A stretch of DNA of 51,198 nt from JARIHD01 sp964503715. GTDB taxonomy: Bacteria; Patescibacteriota; Saccharimonadia; Saccharimonadales; UBA4665. How positions within the stretch are numbered: the first letter of the stretch is position 1; each line of letters opens with the position of its first letter. Shown here piece after piece: positions 32,826 through 40,533 of this stretch. Where the stretch lies: assembly GCA_964503715.1 (NCBI GenBank), contig CAZDAD010000007.1:1-51198 (forward strand), given 5' to 3'. The notes below the pieces were generated by a model. The model was not told the DNA's origin. It saw only the letters and a list, made by a program, of their open reading frames with translations, and made no database searches. The translations under genes and the position numbers were made by a program.

Positions 32826-33729
32826 GGCGCACTAGATTCTTGATAACTACTACGAGACTGACCAAGAACAACAAGAGTAATCCGAACACGGCTATACGCA
32901 TAGAGGCACTGGCAACAAGCACGTACTTCGTTGGTAGAGCGTGAGTCTGGTCGTATATTTTGACCTCACCATTGACCTTGAATAGGCCGAAGGTACCACC
33001 ATTTTCCCATTTAATTTCCTCTTTTCGTATCTTCTGCGGTACGACTGCAGGGTTTCTGTCTGAAACAAACTTTTTATTTCCAAACATGTCGCTCACACTA
33101 ATTTTCACATTCGCTCTGTATGATAGAGAACCCTCATTGGCCAAGCGATAGGTCATCGTGAGCGGTGCATTCTGAAGCACCTTTACGCTCCACGAAGCGA
33201 TAGAGCCTCTTTTATCAGCCTGTCCTGGGACGTTGATATAGAAAATTGTACCGACGCGTTTTTTTGTTACAACGCCTGCACCGCCGCTAACATCATTGCT
33301 TGTTTCGGCAAAAATAACAGCAGTATAGCTGCCCGCTGGTGTATCATTTGGCACATCTACGGTGTAACTAATATTTTCTTGAGCATCGGGTTTTAGATAA
33401 CCATCAGTGTTACCCTTAAGCGTAAACCATTTAGTTACGTCACGGGCACCTGGTATCGGTGTGAATGCGGGGCTGTAGTCCTCACCGTTCACACTGTAAG
33501 GTGTTGCATAAACTTTATATTTGTATCCAACTTTACCTTGGTTGATTACCATTACCTTGCCTGAGTAATTTTTGCCAGCTGAAATCTCCTCATCGACGCT
33601 AGTAGGAGATATCGTTATACCCGTAGATAGCGTTTGTGGAGTCTCTTCCGCAAATATTGAAGGGGTAGCTAATAATATAATTGCGCCAACTACCAGTGCG
33701 CCTTTGCGTAATGTCTCTGTAAACTTCAT
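32809..33729 (-). CDS. DUF916-like membrane-anchored surface protein
   Basis: A 306-aa protein with a signal peptide (to about residue 27), an external beta-sandwich domain starting ITISPTSVDEEISAGKNYSGKVMVIN, and a C-terminal membrane helix (MRIAVFGLLLLFLVSLVVVI) with a basic tail. The order and the N-terminal domain resemble DUF916-type proteins, which in Gram-positive bacteria sit in WxL surface clusters and are thought to hold WxL proteins. It follows the first secreted protein after an 84-base gap that contains a long hairpin and its own promoter. The DUF916 relation is judged by pattern only. Confidence 0.72.
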   Translation of the reverse strand: MKFTETLRKGALVVGAIILLATPSIFAEETPQTLSTGITISPTSVDEEISAGKNYSGKVMVINQGKVGYKYKVYATPYSVNGEDYSPAFTPIPGARDVTKWFTLKGNTDGYLKPDAQENISYTVDVPNDTPAGSYTAVIFAETSNDVSGGAGVVTKKRVGTIFYINVPGQADKRGSIASWSVKVLQNAPLTMTYRLANEGSLSYRANVKISVSDMFGNKKFVSDRNPAVVPQKIRKEEIKWENGGTFGLFKVNGEVKIYDQTHALPTKYVLVASASMRIAVFGLLLLFLVSLVVVIKNLVRRDKKN

Positions 33730-33737
33730 ATGCTTAA

Positions 33738-33766
33738 ACTATAACGATACATAAGAAGAATCGCAA
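33738..33766 (-). promoter_or_regulatory. internal promoter of the surface operon
   Basis: On the minus strand TTGCGA (33766-33761), a 17-base spacer and TATAGT (33743-33738) end 8 bases before the ATG at 33729, predicting a leaderless mRNA. The -35 lies inside one arm of the hairpin at 33758-33788. Confidence 0.6.
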
Positions 33767-33788
33767 GCTTGTCGTGAGCTTGCGATTC
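33758..33788 (-). terminator. long hairpin between first and second surface genes
   Basis: GAATCGCAAGCT and AGCTTGCGATTC make a perfect 12-bp stem with a 7-nt loop, 25 bases after the stop of the 204-aa gene. It is followed on the minus strand only by TTCTTATG, not a clean T run, so it may be a partial terminator or an mRNA-stabilising 3' end. It also covers the -35 of the next gene. Confidence 0.65.
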
Positions 33789-33813
33789 GTGATACAGCCA
33801 TCAATTGGGTAAA

Positions 33814-34428
33814 CTAGTCTGCAGTACAGCTGTAGGTAACTGAATCTGTATAAGTACCTGTTGGCTGTGACGTGTTCGCCCCCACCGCATACCATACATC
33901 TGTTGTTTCGTTTGATGCGGTTGCGTTTGTGGTCCTAATCTGTTGAGGTGAGCCAGTTGCTGGTACGCCTGCGTACAATAGAGCAGAGAAGGCGGCACTA
34001 TCGACTTGGGTAGTTGGACCAGCACCAAAGCTTCCAGCTGAATCAATACGGTAGCCCCACTTATTTGCAGTCAGTGTTGTTGGCGCTGCCCACGTACCTG
34101 CGTGTGCAGCAATGTTATTAGCACCAGAGATCATGTTCGTGTTGGCGTCTGCATCTGCAAGCGTAATTGTATAGCCTAGGCTGTCGTTCGTACTAACCGT
34201 AAGGGTGTCCTTGCGAGTGGTGTGTTTACCAGTTGCATCGGGTGCTACGTCAAGAGTCAATGGCGTGGTGCTAGTAAATAGTGTGATAACTGCGCCGAGC
34301 GTTGAGTTGAGTACTGTGGTCGCGGTTGCTGCTGTAGCCACCGCCGGTGCTACGACCAACGAAGCTAACGCAAACGCACTTGCCACTGCACCGACCCTTG
34401 CAAGGCTGAAAGATAACTTTCGTTTCAT
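33814..34428 (-). CDS. secreted surface protein, paralogue A
   Basis: A 204-aa protein with a signal peptide (residues 1 to about 33, AFALASLVVAPAVATA) and a small beta-rich mature domain. Homologous to the 218-aa protein at 31235-31891 through shared TNMISGAN, KWGYRIDS, VWYAVG and SQPTGTY segments. It is first in the operon, has a normal leader and Shine-Dalgarno (AAGGA), and is followed by a strong hairpin; that pattern suits an abundant surface subunit. Function as a wall-associated or fibre-forming protein is inference. Confidence 0.78.
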   Translation of the reverse strand: MKRKLSFSLARVGAVASAFALASLVVAPAVATAATATTVLNSTLGAVITLFTSTTPLTLDVAPDATGKHTTRKDTLTVSTNDSLGYTITLADADANTNMISGANNIAAHAGTWAAPTTLTANKWGYRIDSAGSFGAGPTTQVDSAAFSALLYAGVPATGSPQQIRTTNATASNETTDVWYAVGANTSQPTGTYTDSVTYSCTAD

Positions 34429-34465
34429 TTCTTATGTTCCTTTTTATTTTATAACTTACAAGGTC

Positions 34466-34495
34466 ATTATATGCATAAGCGTATATAACATGCAA
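34466..34495 (-). promoter_or_regulatory. main promoter of the surface operon
   Basis: On the minus strand TTGCAT (34495-34490) and TATAAT (34471-34466) are 18 bases apart, with a leader of about 30-35 bases and AAGGA before the ATG at 34428. Confidence 0.7.
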
Positions 34496-34526
34496 GTTTT
34501 AACGTAGTATTATTTACATAAGCGTA
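34474..34526. repeat. pair of 10-bp direct repeats in a divergent promoter region
   Basis: CATAAGCGTA occurs at 34474-34483 and again at 34517-34526, 43 bases apart (about four helical turns). The first copy lies in the spacer of the surface-operon promoter, and the second just before the -10 of the plus-strand gene at 34545, so one regulator could control both. Confidence 0.5.
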
Positions 34527-34532
34527 ATAGGG

Positions 34533-34538
34533 TATTAT
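34533..34538 (+). promoter_or_regulatory. candidate -10 before the 168-aa membrane gene
   Basis: TATTAT ends 6 bases before the ATG at 34545, the leaderless spacing seen elsewhere. No good -35 is present. Confidence 0.4.
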
Positions 34539-34544
34539 TAGTTC

Positions 34545-35051
34545 ATGGCTCAGACAGACATTATTCTTATTATTGCAGCTGCTTTAGTTTTACTATTTTT
34601 TGTAGCTCTGCGTATAAATGCGTCCTTAGTTTTCCTGAGTCTGTGCCTAGGCTATGTACTCGTTCAATTTGTAGCCAATGATGCTGATTCTTTTGTGAAT
34701 TTTATTGCGCCAAATAGGGATTCTATAACTGCCAGTTCTATAAGACTATTCCTGCTTTTTGCACCTGCAGCCATGACGATTTTGATAACTCTATTTAGTA
34801 TGAAGGGTAGGGTTAAGCCAGTCATGAACGTATTGCCAGCTATAGGGGCTACTGCACTTGTAATGCTGTTCGTGATGCCTCAGCTACCATCTCCAATCAT
34901 GCATACAGTCCAAGATACTCAGTTTTGGGGCCACTTCACCAAAGTACAGGCTGCATTTATTACGGGTGGTGCAGTGTTCAGTATGATAGTGTTGTGGTCG
35001 CAAAGACAGTCACTTCATGGTGACGCTCATGGCAAGCACCACGGCAAATAG
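34545..35051 (+). CDS. polytopic membrane protein, unknown
   Basis: A 168-aa protein with about five hydrophobic segments (residues 5-22, 26-45, 66-86, 94-112 and 131-150) and a His-rich tail HGDAHGKHHGK that could bind metal. I do not recognise the family. It is a single gene divergent from the surface operon and followed by the tRNA-Lys promoter. It has no transporter motif or charged residue pattern that suggests a mechanism. Confidence 0.75.
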   Translation: MAQTDIILIIAAALVLLFFVALRINASLVFLSLCLGYVLVQFVANDADSFVNFIAPNRDSITASSIRLFLLFAPAAMTILITLFSMKGRVKPVMNVLPAIGATALVMLFVMPQLPSPIMHTVQDTQFWGHFTKVQAAFITGGAVFSMIVLWSQRQSLHGDAHGKHHGK

Positions 35052-35094
35052 TTCGATGTGGTTATCTCAAGATGTGTTGGACCAGGACAATAGA

Positions 35095-35122
35095 TTGACT
35101 TTTTGCCAAAAATAAGGATAAT
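35095..35122 (+). promoter_or_regulatory. promoter of tRNA-Lys
   Basis: TTGACT (35095-35100), a 16-base spacer and GATAAT (35117-35122); transcription would begin about 15 bases before the mature 5' end. Confidence 0.75.
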
Positions 35123-35144
35123 GTAATCTGTTAATGCCCATTTT

Positions 35145-35221
35145 GGGCCCATAGCTCAGTTGGTTAGAGCAGCGGCCTTTTAAGCCGCGTGTCCTGGGTT
35201 CGAATCCCAGTGGGCCCTCCA
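35145..35221 (+). tRNA. tRNA-Lys (TTT)
   Basis: Complete cloverleaf: acceptor GGGCCCA/TGGGCCC, D stem GCTC/GAGC, anticodon stem GCGGC/GCCGC with loop CTTTTAA, T arm CTGGG-TTCGAAT-CCCAG and encoded CCA. The discriminator base is T, where bacterial tRNA-Lys normally has A or G. Confidence 0.95.
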
Positions 35222-35235
35222 TATTAGATATTTAC

Positions 35236-35263
35236 GTCCGATTTTCAATCGGACTTTTTATTT
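35236..35263 (+). terminator. terminator of tRNA-Lys
   Basis: GTCCGATT pairs with AATCGGAC (8-bp stem, 3-nt loop), followed by TTTTTATTT. It begins 14 bases after the CCA end. Confidence 0.9.
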
Positions 35264-35333
35264 GGCGTAATCTCCACGGTATTGGTCCCAAAATACATAT
35301 TGATTATTGGGCAACTGCTGCTAGCATGCGGTT

Positions 35334-36779
35334 GTGAAAAGCAAGCTGCACCCCCAGACTCATTACGTTATCTGGGGGTGTTGTATGTTTCTATTAGGGA
35401 TAGCTATTGCACGTTACGGATATACATATGCAGGTCTGTCGCTATTGATTTGGTTGGTTGGTGGGTACTGGCGGGCCAGATTGTCGGTTTTAGTTTTGGT
35501 CGGTGTGGTTACCTTTGGTGCAGGATTGTGGCGGGGTGGCCATTATGTTCACCGATTAGAAGTTAATAGTTTGTATATGCAGAAAAAGGTTATGATTATC
35601 GGCACCTCAAAGTCTGACGCCGTTTACGGCAAGCAGCAACAGCTATCTTTCAGTATGCGTGACGCTAGACTGCAAAATGGTGACAGGTTAACTGGTGATG
35701 TCGCCATTGCTGGCTATGGTGAGCCGATGGTCAGAGCGGGAGATATGGTAGAAGCAGTGGGCAAGCTGTATCCTAGGCGCGGCAACCAGGTTGCGGGCAT
35801 TAGTTTTGCTGAACTAAAAGTCGTTCAACATTCTAGCTCATGGGTTGATGGGTTGCGCTCACGAATGATCGCAGGTATGCGAACGGCTTTGCCCGAGCCA
35901 GTTGCAACGTTCGCAATCGGCCTACTTATTGGTCAACAGTCTGATTTACCAGAAGACATACAAACACAGCTGAGGCATGCAGGCTTGACTCATATAATTG
36001 CTGTTTCGGGCTATAATTTGACAATTCTGGTAACTGCAGCAAGGACTTTGCTCGAGAAAAGATCTAAGTACCAGACTATTTGTACGGCAGCTTTTTTGCT
36101 GGTGGGATTCTTAGCAATATCGGGGCTGAGTCCACCTGTTATGCGAGCCAGTGTTATAAGTTTCTTGAGTCTATGGGCTTGGTACTACGGGCGCTCTGTT
36201 CCGCCTATGGTACTCTTGTTGGTAAGCGCCGTGGGCACTGTTTGGATAAATCCGACATTTCTATGGGGTAACGTGAGCTGGTACTTATCATTTTTGGCTT
36301 TTTGCGGTGTTTTGTTGTTGTCGCCTCGGCTGACTAAGCGATTATATGGCAACAGAGAACCAAAAATAATTGCTGCGACAATAATCGAAACTATCTGCGC
36401 TACGATTTGTGTGCTGCCGTATTCATTGTTTATCTTTGGGCAAGTTTCACTAATTAGCCTGTTCGCCAATGTTATGATTGTCCCGCTCGTACCCCTAGGT
36501 ATGCTGTTTGGCTTTGTGTCGGCTATGGGTGGTATGTTCGTGCCGACTATTTCGGGGCTTATGGCCTGGCCAGCGCACTTGCTATTGAGGTACATGCTCG
36601 ATATTGCTCAGTGGTGGGGGTCGCTGAAGAACAGTTTTTCGGAGAACATCGGTTTTACAATTTTTATGCTGTCCTGGAGCTATGTTTTGTTGACGGTTAT
36701 TTATGTATTACTTTGCAAAAACTGCCATTCAACAACCAGTTGTCAGTGTGGGGAGCTAGCCCCCAAGACTACTAAATGA
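35334..36779 (+). CDS. comEC: ComEC/Rec2-type DNA uptake channel, lacking the MBL domain
   Basis: A 481-aa membrane protein. After N-terminal helices there is an OB-like external domain (about residues 80-165), then the Competence core with FAIGLLIGQQSDLP, LRHAGLTHIIAVSGYNLTIL and LAISGLSPPVMRASVIS, and several more helices. This channel carries single-stranded DNA across the inner membrane during transformation. The C-terminal metallo-beta-lactamase-like domain of long ComEC proteins is absent. GTG 35334 is the assigned start; ATG 35385 (residue 18) is a real alternative, because a 10-bp hairpin lies between the two. It ends with TGA. Confidence 0.88.
   Translation: MKSKLHPQTHYVIWGCCMFLLGIAIARYGYTYAGLSLLIWLVGGYWRARLSVLVLVGVVTFGAGLWRGGHYVHRLEVNSLYMQKKVMIIGTSKSDAVYGKQQQLSFSMRDARLQNGDRLTGDVAIAGYGEPMVRAGDMVEAVGKLYPRRGNQVAGISFAELKVVQHSSSWVDGLRSRMIAGMRTALPEPVATFAIGLLIGQQSDLPEDIQTQLRHAGLTHIIAVSGYNLTILVTAARTLLEKRSKYQTICTAAFLLVGFLAISGLSPPVMRASVISFLSLWAWYYGRSVPPMVLLLVSAVGTVWINPTFLWGNVSWYLSFLAFCGVLLLSPRLTKRLYGNREPKIIAATIIETICATICVLPYSLFIFGQVSLISLFANVMIVPLVPLGMLFGFVSAMGGMFVPTISGLMAWPAHLLLRYMLDIAQWWGSLKNSFSENIGFTIFMLSWSYVLLTVIYVLLCKNCHSTTSCQCGELAPKTTK
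35349..35380 (+). promoter_or_regulatory. strong hairpin at the comEC start
   Basis: CACCCCCAGA and TCTGGGGGTG form a perfect 10-bp stem with a 12-nt loop. It lies inside the first codons if GTG 35334 is the start, or just before the start if ATG 35385 is used, where it would hide the GGGGG-rich stretch upstream of that ATG. Confidence 0.55.
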
Positions 36780-36785
36780 TATAAT
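36777..36785 (+). promoter_or_regulatory. extended -10 of yebC-ruv promoter
   Basis: TGATATAAT is a perfect extended -10 overlapping the comEC TGA stop. The leader to the yebC ATG (36825) is about 32 bases and contains GGGAG. Confidence 0.65.
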
Positions 36786-36824
36786 TACCCCTATAAAAGT
36801 ACGAAAAGGTCGGGAGAAGTCGCC

Positions 36825-37547
36825 ATGTCAGGACATTCAAAATGGTCAACTATCAAGCGCCAAAAAGCAGTAACTGATGCCAAACGTGGCGCAGCCTTTA
36901 CTCGCATTGGCAACCAAATTGCTATTGCTGCAAGGAGTGGCACCGATCCGACCGTTAATTCTGCACTAGCTATGGCCATCGACAAAGCCAGGGCTGCCAA
37001 TATGCCAATGTCCAATATCGAGCGAGCCATCCAGCGTGTATCGGACAAGAACGCAGCGGTTTTACAAGAAGTGCTTTACGAGGGTTATGGCCCAGGTGGT
37101 GTGGCTATTCTAGTCGAAGCTGCAACTGATAACATCAATCGAACTTATCCCGAGGTACGTCTAGCTTTTTCGAAGCATGGCGGTAATATTGCCGAAAAAG
37201 GTGCAGTGGCTTTCCAGTTTACCCGCAAGGGAGCTATTCGTGTAAAGGGCAGTGGTGATGATTTGATGATGCAGGCCCTAGACGCAGGTGCTGATGATGT
37301 TCAAGAGGAAGGTGACGAGACCGTAATCTACACCGACCAAAAGGATTTGGCAAAGGTTCGTGATGCGCTAGTTGCACAGGGACTAAGCATTGAAGAAGCT
37401 GAACTGACCTACGTTCCTAATACTACGATTGAAGTTACCGAAAAAGACACGGCGGGCAAAATCATGCGCCTTATGGATGCCCTTGATGAGTGTGATGACG
37501 TTTCCGCCACACATGTAAACTTTGATATCGACGAATCACTCATATGA
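36825..37547 (+). CDS. yebC: YebC/PmpR-family protein
   Basis: A 240-aa protein starting MSGHSKWSTIKRQKAVTDAKRG, the family hallmark, with ALAMAIDKARAANMPMSNIERAI and YEGYGPGGVAILVE. Members are described as transcriptional regulators and more recently as translation factors that relieve ribosome stalling. It is first in an operon with ruvC, ruvA and ruvB, a conserved neighbourhood. Its TGA overlaps the ruvC ATG (ATGA). Confidence 0.95.
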   Translation: MSGHSKWSTIKRQKAVTDAKRGAAFTRIGNQIAIAARSGTDPTVNSALAMAIDKARAANMPMSNIERAIQRVSDKNAAVLQEVLYEGYGPGGVAILVEAATDNINRTYPEVRLAFSKHGGNIAEKGAVAFQFTRKGAIRVKGSGDDLMMQALDAGADDVQEEGDETVIYTDQKDLAKVRDALVAQGLSIEEAELTYVPNTTIEVTEKDTAGKIMRLMDALDECDDVSATHVNFDIDESLI

Positions 37548-38020
37548 GAATATTAGGCATTGATCCAGGAACCGGTATACTTGGATTTGGTGTAATAGAG
37601 ACAGATAGAGGCAAAAATCAGCTAGTTGATGCGGGTGTTATTCGTACTCCCGTCAAAGAAGACGATGCTGTTCGTCTGCAAATTATTTTTGATGAGCTAA
37701 CAGATATAATAACAACCAATAAGCCCGATGCAGTGTCGGTTGAGAAGTTGTTCTTTGCTCGTAACGTGACTACAGCTATCACTGTCGCACAGGCGAGAGG
37801 TGTTGTACTTTTGTGTGCTCGACAGGCAGACGTTCCGATATTTGAATATACGCCTTTACAAATTAAGCAGTCGGTGACAGGATACGGTCGGGCTGACAAG
37901 AAACAGATACAGGAGATGGTCCGCATACTCCTGAATTTGGAGTCAGCACCACAACCCGATGACTGCGCTGACGCCTTGGCGGCGGCATTAACTCACGCTG
38001 CCAGTGCTCGTGTGGCATAA
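37544..38020 (+). CDS. ruvC: Holliday junction resolvase RuvC
   Basis: A 158-aa endonuclease that cuts Holliday junctions. The catalytic acidic residues are visible: Asp7 in GIDPGTGILGFGVIE, Glu in SVEKLFFARN, and the Asp pair in PDDCADALAAALTHA. Its length is a little short of the usual 170. It overlaps yebC by four bases. The stop TAA lies inside a CATAAT that may be the -10 for ruvA. Confidence 0.95.
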   Translation: MRILGIDPGTGILGFGVIETDRGKNQLVDAGVIRTPVKEDDAVRLQIIFDELTDIITTNKPDAVSVEKLFFARNVTTAITVAQARGVVLLCARQADVPIFEYTPLQIKQSVTGYGRADKKQIQEMVRILLNLESAPQPDDCADALAAALTHAASARVA

Positions 38021-38021
38021 T
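38013..38021 (+). promoter_or_regulatory. candidate extended -10 before ruvA
   Basis: TGGCATAAT fits TGn-CATAAT, overlaps the ruvC stop and ends 9 bases before the ruvA ATG at 38031. ruvA may also be served by the operon promoter. Confidence 0.4.
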
Positions 38022-38030
38022 ACTTAAGTA

Positions 38031-38618
38031 ATGATTGCATTGATTGTTGGAGAGGTAGCCGAAAAAACGCTTGATAGCGTTGTTATACTGGCGGGCGGCG
38101 TTGGATATGGCCTATTGGTGACATCCGAGGACTATGGTTCATTGGCGGTTGGCAATACCACTAAGCTCTATGTATATGAGCACATCCGCGAGAATGCGTA
38201 TGACCTATACGGCTTTGTGACACTTCAGACCAAGGGATTGTTTGAATTATTACTCTCGGTCAATGGTGTTGGCCCCAAAATGGCGCTTAACGTGTTAAGC
38301 ATTGGCACGGCCGATGCCGTAAAGCAGGCCATCGCTACAGGTGATGTTAAATACATCCAGCAGGCCAATGGAGTCGGCAAACGTGTTGCCGAAAGAGTGG
38401 TTGTTGAGCTCAAGGATAAAGTTGGTTTATCGGGTGTAGATTTGAGCGCAACTGGCATATTGTTATCGGATAGTATTGCCGTCCAAGATGAAGCCGCTGC
38501 TGCGCTAGTTTCTCTTGGTTACACTGCTCAAGATGCGGCATTGGCACTAAAGGGCATAGACCCTTCATTGCCCATTGAAGATCGAATTAAACGGGCCTTA
38601 ACAGGGAGGGCTAGCTGA
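38031..38618 (+). CDS. ruvA: Holliday junction DNA helicase subunit RuvA
   Basis: A 195-aa junction-binding protein. It has the OB-fold N-terminus (MIALIVGEVAEKTLDSVVI, with VYEHIRENAYDLYGF), the double helix-hairpin-helix region (LLSVNGVGPKMALNVL and IQQANGVGKRVAERVVVEL), and domain III at the C-terminus (EAAAALVSLGYTAQDAALAL) that contacts RuvB. ruvB starts two bases after its stop. Confidence 0.96.
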   Translation: MIALIVGEVAEKTLDSVVILAGGVGYGLLVTSEDYGSLAVGNTTKLYVYEHIRENAYDLYGFVTLQTKGLFELLLSVNGVGPKMALNVLSIGTADAVKQAIATGDVKYIQQANGVGKRVAERVVVELKDKVGLSGVDLSATGILLSDSIAVQDEAAAALVSLGYTAQDAALALKGIDPSLPIEDRIKRALTGRAS

Positions 38619-38620
38619 CT

Positions 38621-39664
38621 ATGGCAATTGAGCGTATCGTGAATACCCAGCCTAGTAGTGACGACCCAGCCAGCGAGCAGGAGCTTGAGGTTACTCTAAG
38701 ACCGCGTGATTTCACGGGTTACATTGGTCAACAACGACTCAAGCAGAACCTTAAGCTAGCTATTGAAGCCGCCAAAAAACGTGGTGAGCCGCTCGATCAC
38801 ACATTGCTGTATGGACCTCCGGGGCTCGGCAAGACCACCATGGCAAATATTATTGCCAATGAAATGGGTACCCAGATTCGTATTACCTCTGGTCCAGCCA
38901 TTGAAAGGGCGGGTGATTTGGCCAGTCTACTCACTAATCTTCATGATGGAGACATATTATTTATTGATGAGATACATCGTCTGAGCCGAACGGTTGAAGA
39001 AATACTTTATTCGGCTATGGAAGATTTTAAACTTGATATTATGCTCGGTAAGGGCCCGAGTGCTCGTAGTCTCAGGCTTGATTTGCCAAAGTTCACACTA
39101 ATCGGTGCTACTACTAGGACGGGTGCGTTAGCTGCACCGCTCAGGGACAGATTTGGCATAATTCATCGGTTCGAGTTCTATACTCCAGATGAGATTCAGC
39201 AGATTATCCAACGAGCGTCAGAGATACTAGGGGTCAAGATTCACTCTGAGGCTGCCAAAGAGCTAGCAGGTCGCTCGCGCTTGACTCCGCGCATCGCTAA
39301 CAGATTGCTGAAGCGCGTTCGTGATTATGCAGATGTTAACGGTGATGGTGTTATAGATGCGGTAGTGAGCCACGAGGCGCTCAAGTTACTCGAAGTTGAC
39401 ACCCTAGGGCTTGATCCTGCGGACAGGATGCTGCTACTGGCCATTATCGAAAACTACAGGGGTGGGCCAGTCGGCGTTGAAACTCTGGCGGCCTTGACTG
39501 CCGAAGAAAGAAGTACTATCGAGGACTTCTATGAGCCGTATCTAATGCAGATTGGTCTGCTGGAGCGTACTCCTCGTGGCCGTAAAGTGACACACAAGGC
39601 CTATACGCATCTAGGCAAAAAGATATCTACCGAAGAAAAAGACGAGCAATCCCAACTCGTGTAA
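38621..39664 (+). CDS. ruvB: Holliday junction DNA helicase subunit RuvB
   Basis: The AAA+ motor of branch migration, 347 aa. Walker A GPPGLGKTT is at residues 65-73, Walker B ILFIDEIHRL, sensor 1 GATTRTG, and arginine finger region LRDRFGIIHRFEFY. The C-terminal winged helix with RTPRGRKVT is complete. It closes the yebC-ruvCAB operon. Confidence 0.97.
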   Translation: MAIERIVNTQPSSDDPASEQELEVTLRPRDFTGYIGQQRLKQNLKLAIEAAKKRGEPLDHTLLYGPPGLGKTTMANIIANEMGTQIRITSGPAIERAGDLASLLTNLHDGDILFIDEIHRLSRTVEEILYSAMEDFKLDIMLGKGPSARSLRLDLPKFTLIGATTRTGALAAPLRDRFGIIHRFEFYTPDEIQQIIQRASEILGVKIHSEAAKELAGRSRLTPRIANRLLKRVRDYADVNGDGVIDAVVSHEALKLLEVDTLGLDPADRMLLLAIIENYRGGPVGVETLAALTAEERSTIEDFYEPYLMQIGLLERTPRGRKVTHKAYTHLGKKISTEEKDEQSQLV

Positions 39665-39666
39665 GG

Positions 39667-39672
39667 TATAAT
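39667..39672 (+). promoter_or_regulatory. -10 box before the PH-domain gene
   Basis: TATAAT begins 2 bases after the ruvB stop and ends 9 bases before the ATG at 39682; the downstream bases (GTAGCCA) repeat those at lepA. Leaderless or nearly so. Confidence 0.55.
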
Positions 39673-39681
39673 GTAGCCATC

Positions 39682-40533
39682 ATGAATCCGAACCAGCCAT
39701 CGGCTGGGCAGCCCGTGCCGCCCTTGCCACAAGATCCATCTAAGCCCGTAGCCTACGATCAGTACGGCAGACCTCTTTATACTCATCCACAAAATATTGT
39801 AGATCCTGAGCATGGTGATGCCGCGCCTGCACAATCCACACCACAGATTATCCCCGATCCAAAGGCCGATAACTCAGACCCTGAATCTTCACATCAAACT
39901 GTCTTTATGTCACGTCCTGCTGACCCGCCACCACTCAAAATTACACCTGAAGTTGCTCAGAGACACGCTGATTCTGCTAGACGTTACCCCGACCTAAACC
40001 TCAGTGAAGCTGAATATGTCATCAAAGCAGTGAGGCGCCATCCGATTGGTATATTCCAGATATGGGCTGTGGCATTGGCGCTTATTTTTACCTTTGGTGT
40101 GTTTGCGGTGTTCATGCTTGTCGGCAACACCTCCGTGGCTACAACATTTATAGCTGATCCCAACTCAGCCCGAGGCTTGGTTATAGCATTGTTTGGTATC
40201 GTAATTGTTCTAGCTACTTTGGGTGGTTTCGTTGCAACCTATATCTATAATAGTAACCGCTTCTTCCTTACGAATGAGAGTGTTATCCAGGAAATTCGTA
40301 CATCAATCCTGAGTCACAATGAACAGACCGTTAGTTTGGCCAACATTGAAGATGCAAGTTTCCGCCAAGATGGCATACTCGCCAGTATTTTCAACTACGG
40401 AACAATCCGTTTGTCTACAGAAGGTGACGAAACAACCTATCGGTTTTCTTATGTAGCCGCACCCAAACAACACATCGCTACTCTGAACAATGCAATTGAG
40501 GCCTTCAAAAACGGCCGACCTATCGAAGACTAG
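39682..40533 (+). CDS. PH-domain membrane protein (YdbT-like)
   Basis: A 283-aa protein. The first about 100 residues are Pro/Gln/Asp-rich and probably disordered in the cytoplasm. Two membrane helices follow (about 125-150 and 163-188), then a bacterial PH-like domain with the family pattern NRFFLTNESVIQEIRTSIL, VSLANIEDASFRQDGILASIFNYGTIRLST. Such proteins are membrane-associated and of unknown precise function. Its last four bases overlap the convergent pilin gene. Confidence 0.82.
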   Translation: MNPNQPSAGQPVPPLPQDPSKPVAYDQYGRPLYTHPQNIVDPEHGDAAPAQSTPQIIPDPKADNSDPESSHQTVFMSRPADPPPLKITPEVAQRHADSARRYPDLNLSEAEYVIKAVRRHPIGIFQIWAVALALIFTFGVFAVFMLVGNTSVATTFIADPNSARGLVIALFGIVIVLATLGGFVATYIYNSNRFFLTNESVIQEIRTSILSHNEQTVSLANIEDASFRQDGILASIFNYGTIRLSTEGDETTYRFSYVAAPKQHIATLNNAIEAFKNGRPIED

